Origin: JAGDXZ01 sp049965975
GTDB taxonomy: Archaea > Micrarchaeota > Micrarchaeia > Micrarchaeales > CABMGC01
Direction: 5' to 3'
Length of the DNA stretch: 5,467 nt
NCBI GenBank assembly: GCA_049965975.1
Contig: JBMFVN010000045.1
Span: forward strand, 1 to 5,467
Shown: piece after piece, positions 1-5,467 of the stretch
Numbering within the stretch: position 1 is the stretch's first letter
Layout of the letters: each line of letters opens with the position of its first letter
Program-made: the position numbers and the translations under genes
Notes under the pieces: generated by a model
What the model was told of the DNA's origin: nothing
The model's database searches: none
The model's input: the letters and a program-made list of their open reading frames with translations, nothing else

Positions 1-696
1 TTGCTTGTGACAGGATCATTCGGGGCAATGTACTACGTCGGCGGAATAAAATTCATAAACGGCGCTCTTAGCAATCCGACACTTGTATATGACTACTCTT
101 TTAATTTCTGGACCCTTGCAATGGGAGTGACAAGCGCGTACTGGCTCAAGTTCATTATTGGGATAGGCTGGATTGCCTGGGACATTGCCATACTGGCATA
201 TGGCATAATAGTGTTCTCGAGGTATTTGTTTGCAATGGCGTTTGATAGGTTCTTGCCAGAGAAGCTGGCATATGTAAGCCCTAGGTTCGGCTCTCCGGTA
301 AATGCGCATCTCCTTGACTTGGCAATCACTGTCGCACTTATAGCGCTGGCAACATTCATATACGGCCCATTCTCATCTCTTTACGGAGCGGTAGTGGCAT
401 CGATGATCTACTTCGCCTTCATAGGCATAGCTGCAGCTGCTTACGGGCTAAGATATGAAAAAGCCACAAGCAAAGGCACGCTAGTATTGTTCGGCGCATT
501 GACTGCACTTGTATTTGCCTACATAACATACCAGTTCCTCGCGTATCCTGCTATTTGGGGAGGTAATGCCTTGGCATACAGCTATGTAGTGCTTTCATTC
601 ATAGCAGGCATAATCGTCTATTTCGTAGACAAGCGCAGAAACCTCAAGAAAGGCATAAACATAGACCTTGCCTTCAAGGAGATACCGCCAGAATGA
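1..696 (+). CDS. APC-superfamily amino-acid permease, C-terminal half (5' end outside window)
   Basis: This is the C-terminal part of a cytoplasmic-membrane transporter of the APC superfamily, which imports amino acids or related amines by coupling to ions or by exchange. The reading frame is open to base 1. The TTG there need not be a start, because families of this kind are normally 450-550 residues and only 231 are present. I see about five or six hydrophobic segments, near residues 1-17, 50-78, 104-121, 126-150, 159-181 and 192-209. The best family mark is the segment around residues 73-102, with SRYLFAMAFDRFLPEKLA followed by PRFGSPVNAHL, matching the loop after TM8 in APC permeases (Arg, small residues, D-R-x-x-P, then a P-R-x-x-x-P turn). 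The charged tail ending in FKEIPPE is familiar from archaeal APC members. The substrate cannot be assigned. The stop is followed by a T-rich stretch and an 87-base gap, so the next gene probably has its own promoter. Confidence 0.85.
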   Translation: MLVTGSFGAMYYVGGIKFINGALSNPTLVYDYSFNFWTLAMGVTSAYWLKFIIGIGWIAWDIAILAYGIIVFSRYLFAMAFDRFLPEKLAYVSPRFGSPVNAHLLDLAITVALIALATFIYGPFSSLYGAVVASMIYFAFIGIAAAAYGLRYEKATSKGTLVLFGALTALVFAYITYQFLAYPAIWGGNALAYSYVVLSFIAGIIVYFVDKRRNLKKGINIDLAFKEIPPE

Positions 697-755
697 TTTG
701 ATTTTGCACCTTGCTTTGTTCGATTAAATCTTGTAAACAAATCTTTCCAAAATGC

Positions 756-763
756 ATTTTATG
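756..763 (+). promoter_or_regulatory. Candidate archaeal TATA box for the phosphohexomutase gene
   Basis: The AT-rich ATTTTATG is centred about 25 bases before the ATG at 784, the distance expected if transcription starts at or next to the start codon (leaderless mRNA). No Shine-Dalgarno-like sequence precedes the ATG, which agrees. An alternative box is GATTAAAT at 722-729. That one would start transcription near 750 and leave a leader of about 33 bases containing the inverted repeats. The sequence alone does not decide between them. Confidence 0.35.
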
Positions 764-781
764 CTTTTTGCATAAGCAAAA
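759..781 (+). repeat. Two overlapping inverted repeats in front of the phosphohexomutase gene
   Basis: The first inverted repeat is TTATGC, a five-base TTTTT spacer, then GCATAA (759-775). The second is TTTTGC, a four-base ATAA spacer, then GCAAAA (766-781). Both have perfect 6-bp arms. They share bases 766-775, so as RNA hairpins only one could form at a time. They lie between the better TATA candidate and the ATG at 784, where a repressor would block initiation. They could be an operator, a switch in a short leader, or the terminator of the upstream permease (T-rich DNA at 695-720 and 756-769 would also serve archaeal termination). AT-rich palindromes of this size can also arise by chance. 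Confidence 0.45.
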
Positions 782-783
782 GT

Positions 784-2073
784 ATGGATATTTTCAAGGA
801 GTATGACATAAGAGGCATTTATCCTGAGGAGCTCAACAGGGAAAAAGCTGAGAGAATAGCAAAGGCAATAGGAACAATAACGCAAGACGAAACAATATTC
901 ATAGGCCACGACAACAGGTTTGGCAGCCTTGAAATAAACGAGTATGTTAAGCAAGGCCTTGCGTCTACAGGCAAGATGGTTGTTGAACTAGGGCTTGTTC
1001 CGGTAATGCTTCCTGCTTTTGCTTCCTATATAAAGAAAGCATCTGCCATCAGCATAACAGCCTCGCACAATCCTGCAAAATACACTGGCATTTTGCTGTA
1101 CAAAAACGGCGTGACAATAACCCCGGAGCGCATAAAGGAAGCGTATGATTCTGCACAATTTGCCCAGGGAAAAGGCGCGCATGGCAATGCTGATCTTGTG
1201 CCTGCATATTTGGAATACGTAACCAAGGGCATGCCAAAGCTCGACCTTAAGATAGGAGTAGACACGATGGGCGGTGCTACAACCCACATTGCAAGGCAAC
1301 TTTTTGAAAAATTGGAAGCTGAGCCGGTTATGCTGCACGCAAACTTTGATAGTGAATTCTTCGGCAAAACGCCAGAGCCCAACAAGGAAAGCGCAAAGGA
1401 GCTAGGCAAGCTTGTGAGCGAAAGCGGGCTTGATTTCGGGGCACAGCTTGATGGAGACGGCGACAGAGTCGCATTTGTAGATGAGCATGGAAACTATGTC
1501 GACCCAATGAACATCGCAATGATCTTCATAAAATATCTCGGCTTCAAAAAGGTCCTCGCCACTGTTGCGTGCTCGCGCAAGCTAGAAAAGTTTGCAAGCA
1601 TAACATATTCGCAGATAGGCAGGCCGTACATGGAAGCGCAAATGCTCAAAGGAGGTTTCGACATGGGCGTAGAAACTTCTCTGCATATCTATTTTGGAGC
1701 GTATTACCCGTTTTCAGACGGCCTACTTGCAACGGCATTGATGGCAAAGGTGCTGCAAAGCACAGGCAAAAGCCTAAGCAGGCTTGTAAGCGAATTCCCG
1801 AAAGTTTTCTTCGGCGAGTTTTCTATACAAATTGACAATGAAGAAGAGAAGCAGAGAATCATGACGCGCATAGAAGAAGCGGCACAAGCATATGGCAAAA
1901 TAGACAAAACAGACGGCATAAAGATACTTTTGCAAGATGGCTTTTTGCTTTTCAGAAAATCAAAGACCGAGCCAAAAATAAGGGCGTATTACGAAGGGGC
2001 AGATGAGTCAAGCTTCAGAAGCCAAGAAAGGCTTGCGCACGAGATGCTTGAAAGAGCAAGCAGCGAAGTTTAG
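784..2073 (+). CDS. Phosphomannomutase/phosphoglucomutase (alpha-D-phosphohexomutase family)
   Basis: This cytoplasmic enzyme should interconvert hexose 1-phosphate and 6-phosphate (mannose, glucose or glucosamine), feeding nucleotide-sugar synthesis for glycolipids, surface glycans and protein glycosylation. All four active-site loops are visible in order. The N-terminal FKEYDIRGIYPEEL is the family start. The phosphoserine loop TASHNP has catalytic Ser94. The Mg-binding loop DGDGDR carries Asp223, Asp225, Asp227 and Arg228. The sugar-binding loop near residues 295-301 keeps Glu297, Ser299 and His301, followed by SDG at 311-313. The phosphate-binding loop RKSKTEP lies at 391-397. At 429 residues it is slightly shorter than the usual 450-460, but every domain is present. 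The ATG at 784 is right because the conserved motif begins three residues in. The sugar loop reads GVETSLH instead of the common GGExSGH, so the preferred sugar is uncertain. The His in that loop favours a PMM/PGM- or GlmM-like enzyme over a strict phosphoglucomutase. Confidence 0.93.
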   Translation: MDIFKEYDIRGIYPEELNREKAERIAKAIGTITQDETIFIGHDNRFGSLEINEYVKQGLASTGKMVVELGLVPVMLPAFASYIKKASAISITASHNPAKYTGILLYKNGVTITPERIKEAYDSAQFAQGKGAHGNADLVPAYLEYVTKGMPKLDLKIGVDTMGGATTHIARQLFEKLEAEPVMLHANFDSEFFGKTPEPNKESAKELGKLVSESGLDFGAQLDGDGDRVAFVDEHGNYVDPMNIAMIFIKYLGFKKVLATVACSRKLEKFASITYSQIGRPYMEAQMLKGGFDMGVETSLHIYFGAYYPFSDGLLATALMAKVLQSTGKSLSRLVSEFPKVFFGEFSIQIDNEEEKQRIMTRIEEAAQAYGKIDKTDGIKILLQDGFLLFRKSKTEPKIRAYYEGADESSFRSQERLAHEMLERASSEV

Positions 2074-2093
2074 GAAATTATTTCAGGGGCAAG

Positions 2094-2101
2094 TATTAAA
2101 A
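2094..2101 (+). promoter_or_regulatory. Candidate TATA box for the metallophosphoesterase operon
   Basis: TATTAAAA lies shortly after the phosphohexomutase stop (2071-2073) in an A-rich stretch. Its centre is about 25 bases before the ATG at 2123, a good spacing for a leaderless start there. If used, it would drive the 24-codon small ORF and then the three genes from 2202 to 5386. A second AT-rich stretch at 2111-2121 is a weaker alternative. This is inferred from sequence and spacing only. Confidence 0.4.
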
Positions 2102-2122
2102 AGCAAAAGGAAAATAAAAGAT

Positions 2123-2197
2123 ATGGAAACTTTTATGCTGCTTGCAAAACAGCAGCGCTTGCTTGTCCTAAGGCAGAAGGCATGCCAGTTCGGATGA
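2123..2197 (+). CDS. Possible leaderless 24-codon small ORF upstream of the metallophosphoesterase
   Basis: The frame ATG (2123-2125) to TGA (2195-2197) would encode a 24-residue peptide beginning METFMLLAK and ending QKACQFG. It is basic and mildly amphipathic, with no recognisable family. In its favour, the ATG lies at the expected distance from a TATA-like box, the frame fills most of the gap, and its stop is only four bases before the ATG of the next gene, the arrangement of a translationally coupled leader peptide. Against it, 24 codons can stay open by chance, and the frame continues upstream into the mutase gene as an ordinary shadow frame. It may equally be untranslated leader. The 8-bp palindrome GGCATGCC at 2179-2186 lies inside it. 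Confidence 0.25.
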   Translation: METFMLLAKQQRLLVLRQKACQFG

Positions 2198-2201
2198 TAG
2201 A

Positions 2202-3155
2202 ATGCTAGAGCGAATATTCTTCGTGAGCGATCTTCACGGTTCTACCGCCGCTTCGAACAAGGCAATAAACGCTGCAAAATTCTACAACGTGAAAACAATA
2301 ATAATAGGAGGCGACCTGACGGGCAAGGCGCTGGTTCCTATATTAGAAACAGACTGCTGCTATGAGCTCGAATTCCAGGGCAAAAACATGAAAATAAAGA
2401 AAAGCGAGCCAGAGAAGCTTGAAGAGGCAAAAAAGCAGATAAGATCAACAGGAAGCTATTTCTCGGTTATGACAAATTCTGAATATGAGGAGCTTGCTGA
2501 AAACCAGAATAAAATGGAAGAAAAGTTCAAAGAGGTAATGAAGGAAGGGCTTGCTGAATTCCTTGACAAGGCAGAGGAAAAACTGAAAGAAGCCGGGGCA
2601 AAAATGTACTTAATACCGGGAAACGACGACTACGACGAGGTTGCAGAATTTGCCCAAAAACACGAGAGCGAGCACGTTATTTTCTTTGACAACAGAATAG
2701 TCAATTTGGGCGATTATCAGCTTCTCGGCTACGGCTACTCAAACCCAACTCCCTGGAGAACACCTAGAGAGAAAGCTGAAAAAGAAATATACAAAGATCT
2801 GAAAAAGCTTGTTGGGCAGATAGACAAAAATGGTATTTACGCAATACATGCGCCTCCATATGGCACTGCACTTGACAAAGCGCCAAAGCTAACTAGCGAG
2901 ATGAAACAGATAGCTTACGAGACGCAGCATGTCGGAAGCACCTCTGTAAGGAGGATAATTGAAGAAAAGCCACCGGTGCTGGGACTTCACGGCCACATAC
3001 ACGAATCAAGCGGCATAGATTTTGTGAAAAGTGACAATGGCGCAAGCGTGCCGGTAATAAACCCAGGAAGCGAATACAGTTCTGGAGTTCTTAAAGGGGC
3101 AATAATCGAGCTAGACGGCGGAAGGCTTGTAAAATACATGTTTACAAAAGGATGA
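2202..3155 (+). CDS. Calcineurin-type metallophosphoesterase of a conserved uncharacterised family
   Basis: This is a soluble, two-metal phosphoesterase, hydrolysing a phosphomono- or diester that cannot be named from sequence. The full set of metal ligands of the superfamily is present: Asp10 and His12 (SDLHGS), Asp38 (GGDLTG), Asn141 (PGNDD), His216 (IHAPPYG), and His263 with His265 (LHGHIHESSG). Near the C-terminus, NPGSEYSSGVLKGAI is shared, as I recall, with a family of about 300 residues found in archaea and in bacteria such as Chloroflexi. SNPTPWRTPRE at 180-190 is another mark of that family. Residues about 42-134 form a long insert rich in Lys and Glu between the second and third metal motifs, probably helical. 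No signal peptide is seen, so it acts in the cytoplasm. The ATG at 2202 places the DLH motif at residue 10, as usual; GGATGAT just before it is at best a weak ribosome site. The stop is one base from the next ATG, so the two proteins are probably made together. Confidence 0.9.
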   Translation: MLERIFFVSDLHGSTAASNKAINAAKFYNVKTIIIGGDLTGKALVPILETDCCYELEFQGKNMKIKKSEPEKLEEAKKQIRSTGSYFSVMTNSEYEELAENQNKMEEKFKEVMKEGLAEFLDKAEEKLKEAGAKMYLIPGNDDYDEVAEFAQKHESEHVIFFDNRIVNLGDYQLLGYGYSNPTPWRTPREKAEKEIYKDLKKLVGQIDKNGIYAIHAPPYGTALDKAPKLTSEMKQIAYETQHVGSTSVRRIIEEKPPVLGLHGHIHESSGIDFVKSDNGASVPVINPGSEYSSGVLKGAIIELDGGRLVKYMFTKG

Positions 3156-3156
3156 A

Positions 3157-4809
3157 ATGCGAAAAAGCAAGGAGCTTCTAAAAAAGGCCATTGAAATAGT
3201 GGAAAAAGCAGAAGAAAAAGGGGTTTATGTAAGGCTTCTTGGCGGTCTTGCTTTTGACTACCTTGCTAGAAATGCAAAAAGCAAGGAGCTTAGGCGCGAG
3301 CACAACGACATAGACCTTGCGGCATTAAGAAACCAGGCAGGAAAGCTTAAGGAAGTGCTCTTGGAGCTCGGCCTAGAGCCTAACAATGTTTTCAACGCAC
3401 TGCACGGCTACGAAAGGCTCCAATTCTTTTACGGCTCTGCAAAGGTTGACGTATTCTTGGACTATTTCAGGATGTGCCACCTAATAGACCTTAGAAGCAG
3501 ATTGGTCAGCAGCAGAATTGTCTTGCCCCCTTCGGATTTGCTGCTAACAAAGCTTCAAATACACGAAATAAACGAAAAGGATATGAAAGACATTATTCTC
3601 CTGCTTGCGAATCTAAAGTTCGGAAATGCTGATTCTGCAAGCAGCATAGACGCAGGCTACATAGCAAGTTTGCTCGCCAGGGACTGGGGATTCTACAAAA
3701 CGGCAACAGACAACATAGAGAAGACAAGAAGGTATCTTAATTCGATTTCTATCGACAACGCTACGAAAGACCGGGTGGCAAGCGAGCTGGCATACTTGTC
3801 AAACGCCATAGACCAGAAGCCCAAAACAGCAAGCTGGAAGCTCAGGGCGAAAATAGGAGAAAGGGTAAGATGGTATTTGCTTCCTGAGGAGGTGGAGGCT
3901 GAGCCCATGCAGCAACTAGGCCAGCAGCAGGCAAGCTACGAGCTTATGACTTTTAGCGAAATAGACGAGCTTGCAAGGCGCATAGCTAAGACAATAAGCG
4001 GCAGATATGGCAAGCCAACTGGAATAATATACATAGAAAGGGGCGGCATGGTCTTCGGCAATTTGCTGGCAAAGTATATGAAGGTAAGGAAGCTCGCGGG
4101 CGTTCAGGCGGTCGAGTACAAAGGCATTGGAGAAAGAGGCAAAGTAAGGCTTATGCCGAGCTACATAAACATAGAAAACAAAGGCTACGTCTTGCTTGCA
4201 GACGACATAACAGATACCGGAGAAACCATGAAAAAGGTAGTTGATTTGCTTAGCGACAAGTACAGCAGCATAGTCAAGGCGACCCTTGCGTATAAACCCA
4301 GGTCTAAAATCGTGCCTGATGTCTATGGCAGAAAGCTTGACAACGACACATGGCTCATATTCGACTATGAAGAGAACGAGGCAAAGAGAAGCCTAAGTAA
4401 ATCGGGCAGCGACAAAGCCATTGCGCTAACCTCTGAAATTGAAAGAAAAGACAAAGCCTATGAGAAAGTTAAGAAAGCCTGCAGAAATGCCGCAGCAAGA
4501 ATTTTGCACAAGGGCAAGCCTCAAAGCATAATTTATCTTGCTGATTCTACTGCTACTGAAGCAAGGCTCCTGAGCGACTACCTGAATGTCAAGAGGGTAA
4601 TAGGCGTAGAGCTCAGCAAAGAGTTCGAGAGCGTTCTTGGCAAGCTCCTGGGAAGCAGTCACAAACAATTCGCTTTAATAGTGGCACCAAACAGCAAAAG
4701 CGCAAATGAAATCGAAAGAATGGTAAAGGCAAACACTCCTGAAATTGAAACTTCAAAGGCAATCGTGGTCAAAAAAGATAACACTAAAAACGTTTGCATT
4801 GAATTATAA
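3157..4809 (+). CDS. Nucleotidyltransferase-phosphoribosyltransferase fusion with a degenerate second PRTase-like domain
   Basis: This is a three-part protein of 550 residues. Residues 1-246 resemble a stand-alone family of AbiEii/MNT-like nucleotidyltransferases. They carry LLGGLA (Gly29-Gly30), then NDIDLA (Asp51, Asp53) and a third acidic strand VDVFLD (Asp98), the classic metal triad, followed by LLLTKLQIHEINEKDMKDI and a helical region ending near WKLRAKIGERVRWYLLPEEV. A Gln-rich linker (252-258) leads to a type I phosphoribosyltransferase at about 266-405: IIYIERGGMVFG as the first loop, then the PRPP-binding motif VLLADDITDTGET (345-357, Asp349-Asp350), and a C-terminal P-D-V-Y ... W-L-I-F-D-Y-E that recalls xanthine/guanine or hypoxanthine PRTases. 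Residues about 436-540 look like a decayed copy of that domain. The expected activities are nucleotidyl transfer and PRPP-dependent base transfer; the substrates are unknown. The gene begins one base after the metallophosphoesterase stop, which argues for a shared pathway. It is likely cytoplasmic. Domain calls are strong; the joint function is not. Confidence 0.88.
   Translation: MRKSKELLKKAIEIVEKAEEKGVYVRLLGGLAFDYLARNAKSKELRREHNDIDLAALRNQAGKLKEVLLELGLEPNNVFNALHGYERLQFFYGSAKVDVFLDYFRMCHLIDLRSRLVSSRIVLPPSDLLLTKLQIHEINEKDMKDIILLLANLKFGNADSASSIDAGYIASLLARDWGFYKTATDNIEKTRRYLNSISIDNATKDRVASELAYLSNAIDQKPKTASWKLRAKIGERVRWYLLPEEVEAEPMQQLGQQQASYELMTFSEIDELARRIAKTISGRYGKPTGIIYIERGGMVFGNLLAKYMKVRKLAGVQAVEYKGIGERGKVRLMPSYINIENKGYVLLADDITDTGETMKKVVDLLSDKYSSIVKATLAYKPRSKIVPDVYGRKLDNDTWLIFDYEENEAKRSLSKSGSDKAIALTSEIERKDKAYEKVKKACRNAAARILHKGKPQSIIYLADSTATEARLLSDYLNVKRVIGVELSKEFESVLGKLLGSSHKQFALIVAPNSKSANEIERMVKANTPEIETSKAIVVKKDNTKNVCIEL
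4462..4776 (+). other. Degenerate PRTase-like domain inside the NTase-PRTase protein
   Basis: Residues about 436-540 of the fusion protein align with the preceding PRTase. Residues 453-485 match 285-317 without gaps, and I count 12 identities in 33 positions, including GKP, IIY, LL, Y, V and GV. Residues 505-523 then line up with 344-362 around the PRPP motif. The active residues are lost: the Asp349-Asp350 pair is Ala510-Pro511, and ERGG is replaced by ADST. A structural or regulatory role, such as dimer contact or ligand sensing, is inferred. Confidence 0.6.
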
Positions 4810-4819
4810 ATGTGGTAGC

Positions 4820-5386
4820 ATGCCATTCATAGATCCGCTTGCTGTAATGCTGCTTGGAGTGGCCATGAGCGCTACTTTCATAGCGTATTATCTGATAGGA
4901 GCGGCAAAAGGAAAGAGGAACTTGGCAAATTTGGCAGGGCCGATTTTTGTCCTTGGCCTGTTTGACCTTCTGAGCGGTTTTTACATGAGCTTCTTCTGGC
5001 CTTTGCCAGGAGCGTATAACATGCTTTTCGGCGACCCGATGCTTGTGCTTGGCCTGATAATGCTATCTGGAGGCTTTGCACTTTATGAGAATCTAGATGT
5101 CAGGCCGATTTCGCTCTTGGGCTTCTTGCTAGGCATATACCTGTTTGTTGAAAGCTACGGCATGGTTGCTTACCATCTGGAGAAAGGCATTTACTTGCCT
5201 CCAGCATTGGGATTCTTCTTGCTTTCTGCGCTTTCTGGCTTTCTGTCTCCAATTGTCTACATGGCTCCGAAAGGCAAGGGCAAAATAGCATATTATTTCC
5301 TTGCCGCACTTGTAGTTCTAGTGGCAGTAGCGGCAATGTTCATAAGCCTCACTTCGATCAATGGCCACTTGATTTCTCCGCCATAA
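4820..5386 (+). CDS. DUF981-type integral membrane protein
   Basis: This is a polytopic membrane protein of 188 residues and unknown function. I count about six hydrophobic segments, near residues 5-26, 38-59, 72-89, 96-118, 127-147 and 156-178, with a basic loop (AKGKRN) after the first and another (KGKGK) before the last. The opening FIDPLAVMLLG and the motif WPLPGAYNMLFGDP at residues 60-73 are what I remember of the DUF981 family, mostly archaeal. I chose the ATG at 4820 over the in-frame ATG at 4745. The later one gives the family N-terminus directly and follows the upstream stop by ten bases, while the longer form would add 25 polar residues read from inside the preceding gene. The weak GGTAG at 4814-4818 is too close to the ATG to count as a ribosome site. 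It is probably co-transcribed with the two genes before it, but the family does not reveal whether it shares their task. Confidence 0.8.
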   Translation: MPFIDPLAVMLLGVAMSATFIAYYLIGAAKGKRNLANLAGPIFVLGLFDLLSGFYMSFFWPLPGAYNMLFGDPMLVLGLIMLSGGFALYENLDVRPISLLGFLLGIYLFVESYGMVAYHLEKGIYLPPALGFFLLSALSGFLSPIVYMAPKGKGKIAYYFLAALVVLVAVAAMFISLTSINGHLISPP

Positions 5387-5423
5387 CCTAACAAAAACAA
5401 AATAAGAAGATACTTCAGCGAAT

Positions 5424-5467
5424 GTGGTTGCAATAAACGAGCAAAAACAGTTAGCAACAGGTGCAAA
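5424..5467 (+). CDS. Possible start of a further gene (GTG start, cut by window end)
   Basis: From the GTG at 5424 a frame stays open to the end of the window, reading MVAINEQKQLATGA with the start as Met. An A-rich stretch with AAAATA at 5398-5403 lies about 24 bases upstream, which would suit a leaderless start. The other ATG here (5422) meets a stop after four codons. Fourteen codons are too few to recognise a protein, and the open frame may be chance. The rest of 5387-5467 shows no T-run terminator on the + strand. Confidence 0.18.
   Translation, partial: MVAINEQKQLATGA

Noticed and set aside
16..359. Minus-strand open frames opposite the permease
   Set aside because: They lie wholly within the permease gene on the other strand, show no recognisable domain, and the + strand protein has clear family motifs.
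988..1519. Several minus-strand open frames opposite the phosphohexomutase
   Set aside because: They are Cys/Arg/Ser-rich shadow translations of a well-supported gene with all active-site loops.
1569..1835. A + strand 88-residue frame inside the phosphohexomutase
   Set aside because: It overlaps the sugar-loop coding region in another frame and gives a low-complexity basic peptide without a domain.
3157..3894. A type IV toxin-antitoxin (AbiE) system
   Set aside because: The nucleotidyltransferase resembles AbiEii, but no AbiEi-like winged-helix antitoxin gene is adjacent and the domain is fused to a PRTase, so a toxin call is not supported.
4810..4818. ATG-TGG-TAG minimal ORF between the fusion gene and the membrane protein gene
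   Set aside because: Two codons in a ten-base gap are expected by chance, and no regulatory partner element is visible.
4745..4819. Longer start for the DUF981-type protein
   Set aside because: It would overlap the end of the fusion gene and add 25 polar residues before a family-like N-terminus; the ATG at 4820 fits better.
4878..5336. Minus-strand frames opposite the DUF981-type gene
   Set aside because: They are shadows of a hydrophobic gene; the translations are compositionally odd and have no motif.
5387..5404. T-rich terminator on the minus strand for a convergent gene
   Set aside because: The minus strand reads T-rich here, but no credible minus-strand gene is seen ending at this point within the window.

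Overview
The window looks like a stretch of archaeal chromosome. The evidence is gene content rather than a marker gene: an archaeal-type phosphohexomutase, a DUF981-type membrane protein (a family known to me mainly from archaea), heavy use of AGG/AGA for arginine and ATA for isoleucine, starts without a strong Shine-Dalgarno site, and TATA-like boxes about 25 bases before candidate starts. A small acidophile-type archaeon (Thermoplasmata, or a Micrarchaeota/DPANN lineage) would fit, but nothing here proves it. All convincing genes are on the + strand. I see no tRNA, rRNA, CRISPR or insertion sequence.

Layout. 1-696 is the C-terminal half of an APC-family amino-acid permease whose start lies outside the window. 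An 87-base gap (697-783) holds two overlapping inverted repeats and a TATA-like box just before a complete phosphomannomutase/phosphoglucomutase gene (784-2073). A 128-base gap (2074-2201) holds a TATA-like box and a possible 24-codon leaderless small ORF. Next come three tightly packed genes. The first is a calcineurin-type metallophosphoesterase (2202-3155). One base later follows a 550-residue protein (3157-4809) made of a nucleotidyltransferase, a purine-type phosphoribosyltransferase and a third domain that I read as a degenerate copy of the phosphoribosyltransferase. Ten bases after that is a six-helix DUF981-type membrane protein (4820-5386). The last 81 bases are A-rich and may contain the GTG start of another gene.

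How the genes fit together. The permease and the mutase look like ordinary transport and sugar-phosphate functions with separate control. The part most worth study is 2202-5386, probably one transcript. It joins a metal-dependent phosphoesterase, a nucleotidyl-transfer domain and a PRPP-using domain, which suggests nucleotide or nucleotide-derivative chemistry such as making, attaching and removing a nucleotidyl group, or purine salvage with regulation. The substrate cannot be read from sequence. The pairing, the NTase-PRTase fusion and the decayed second PRTase domain are the main candidates for something undescribed.
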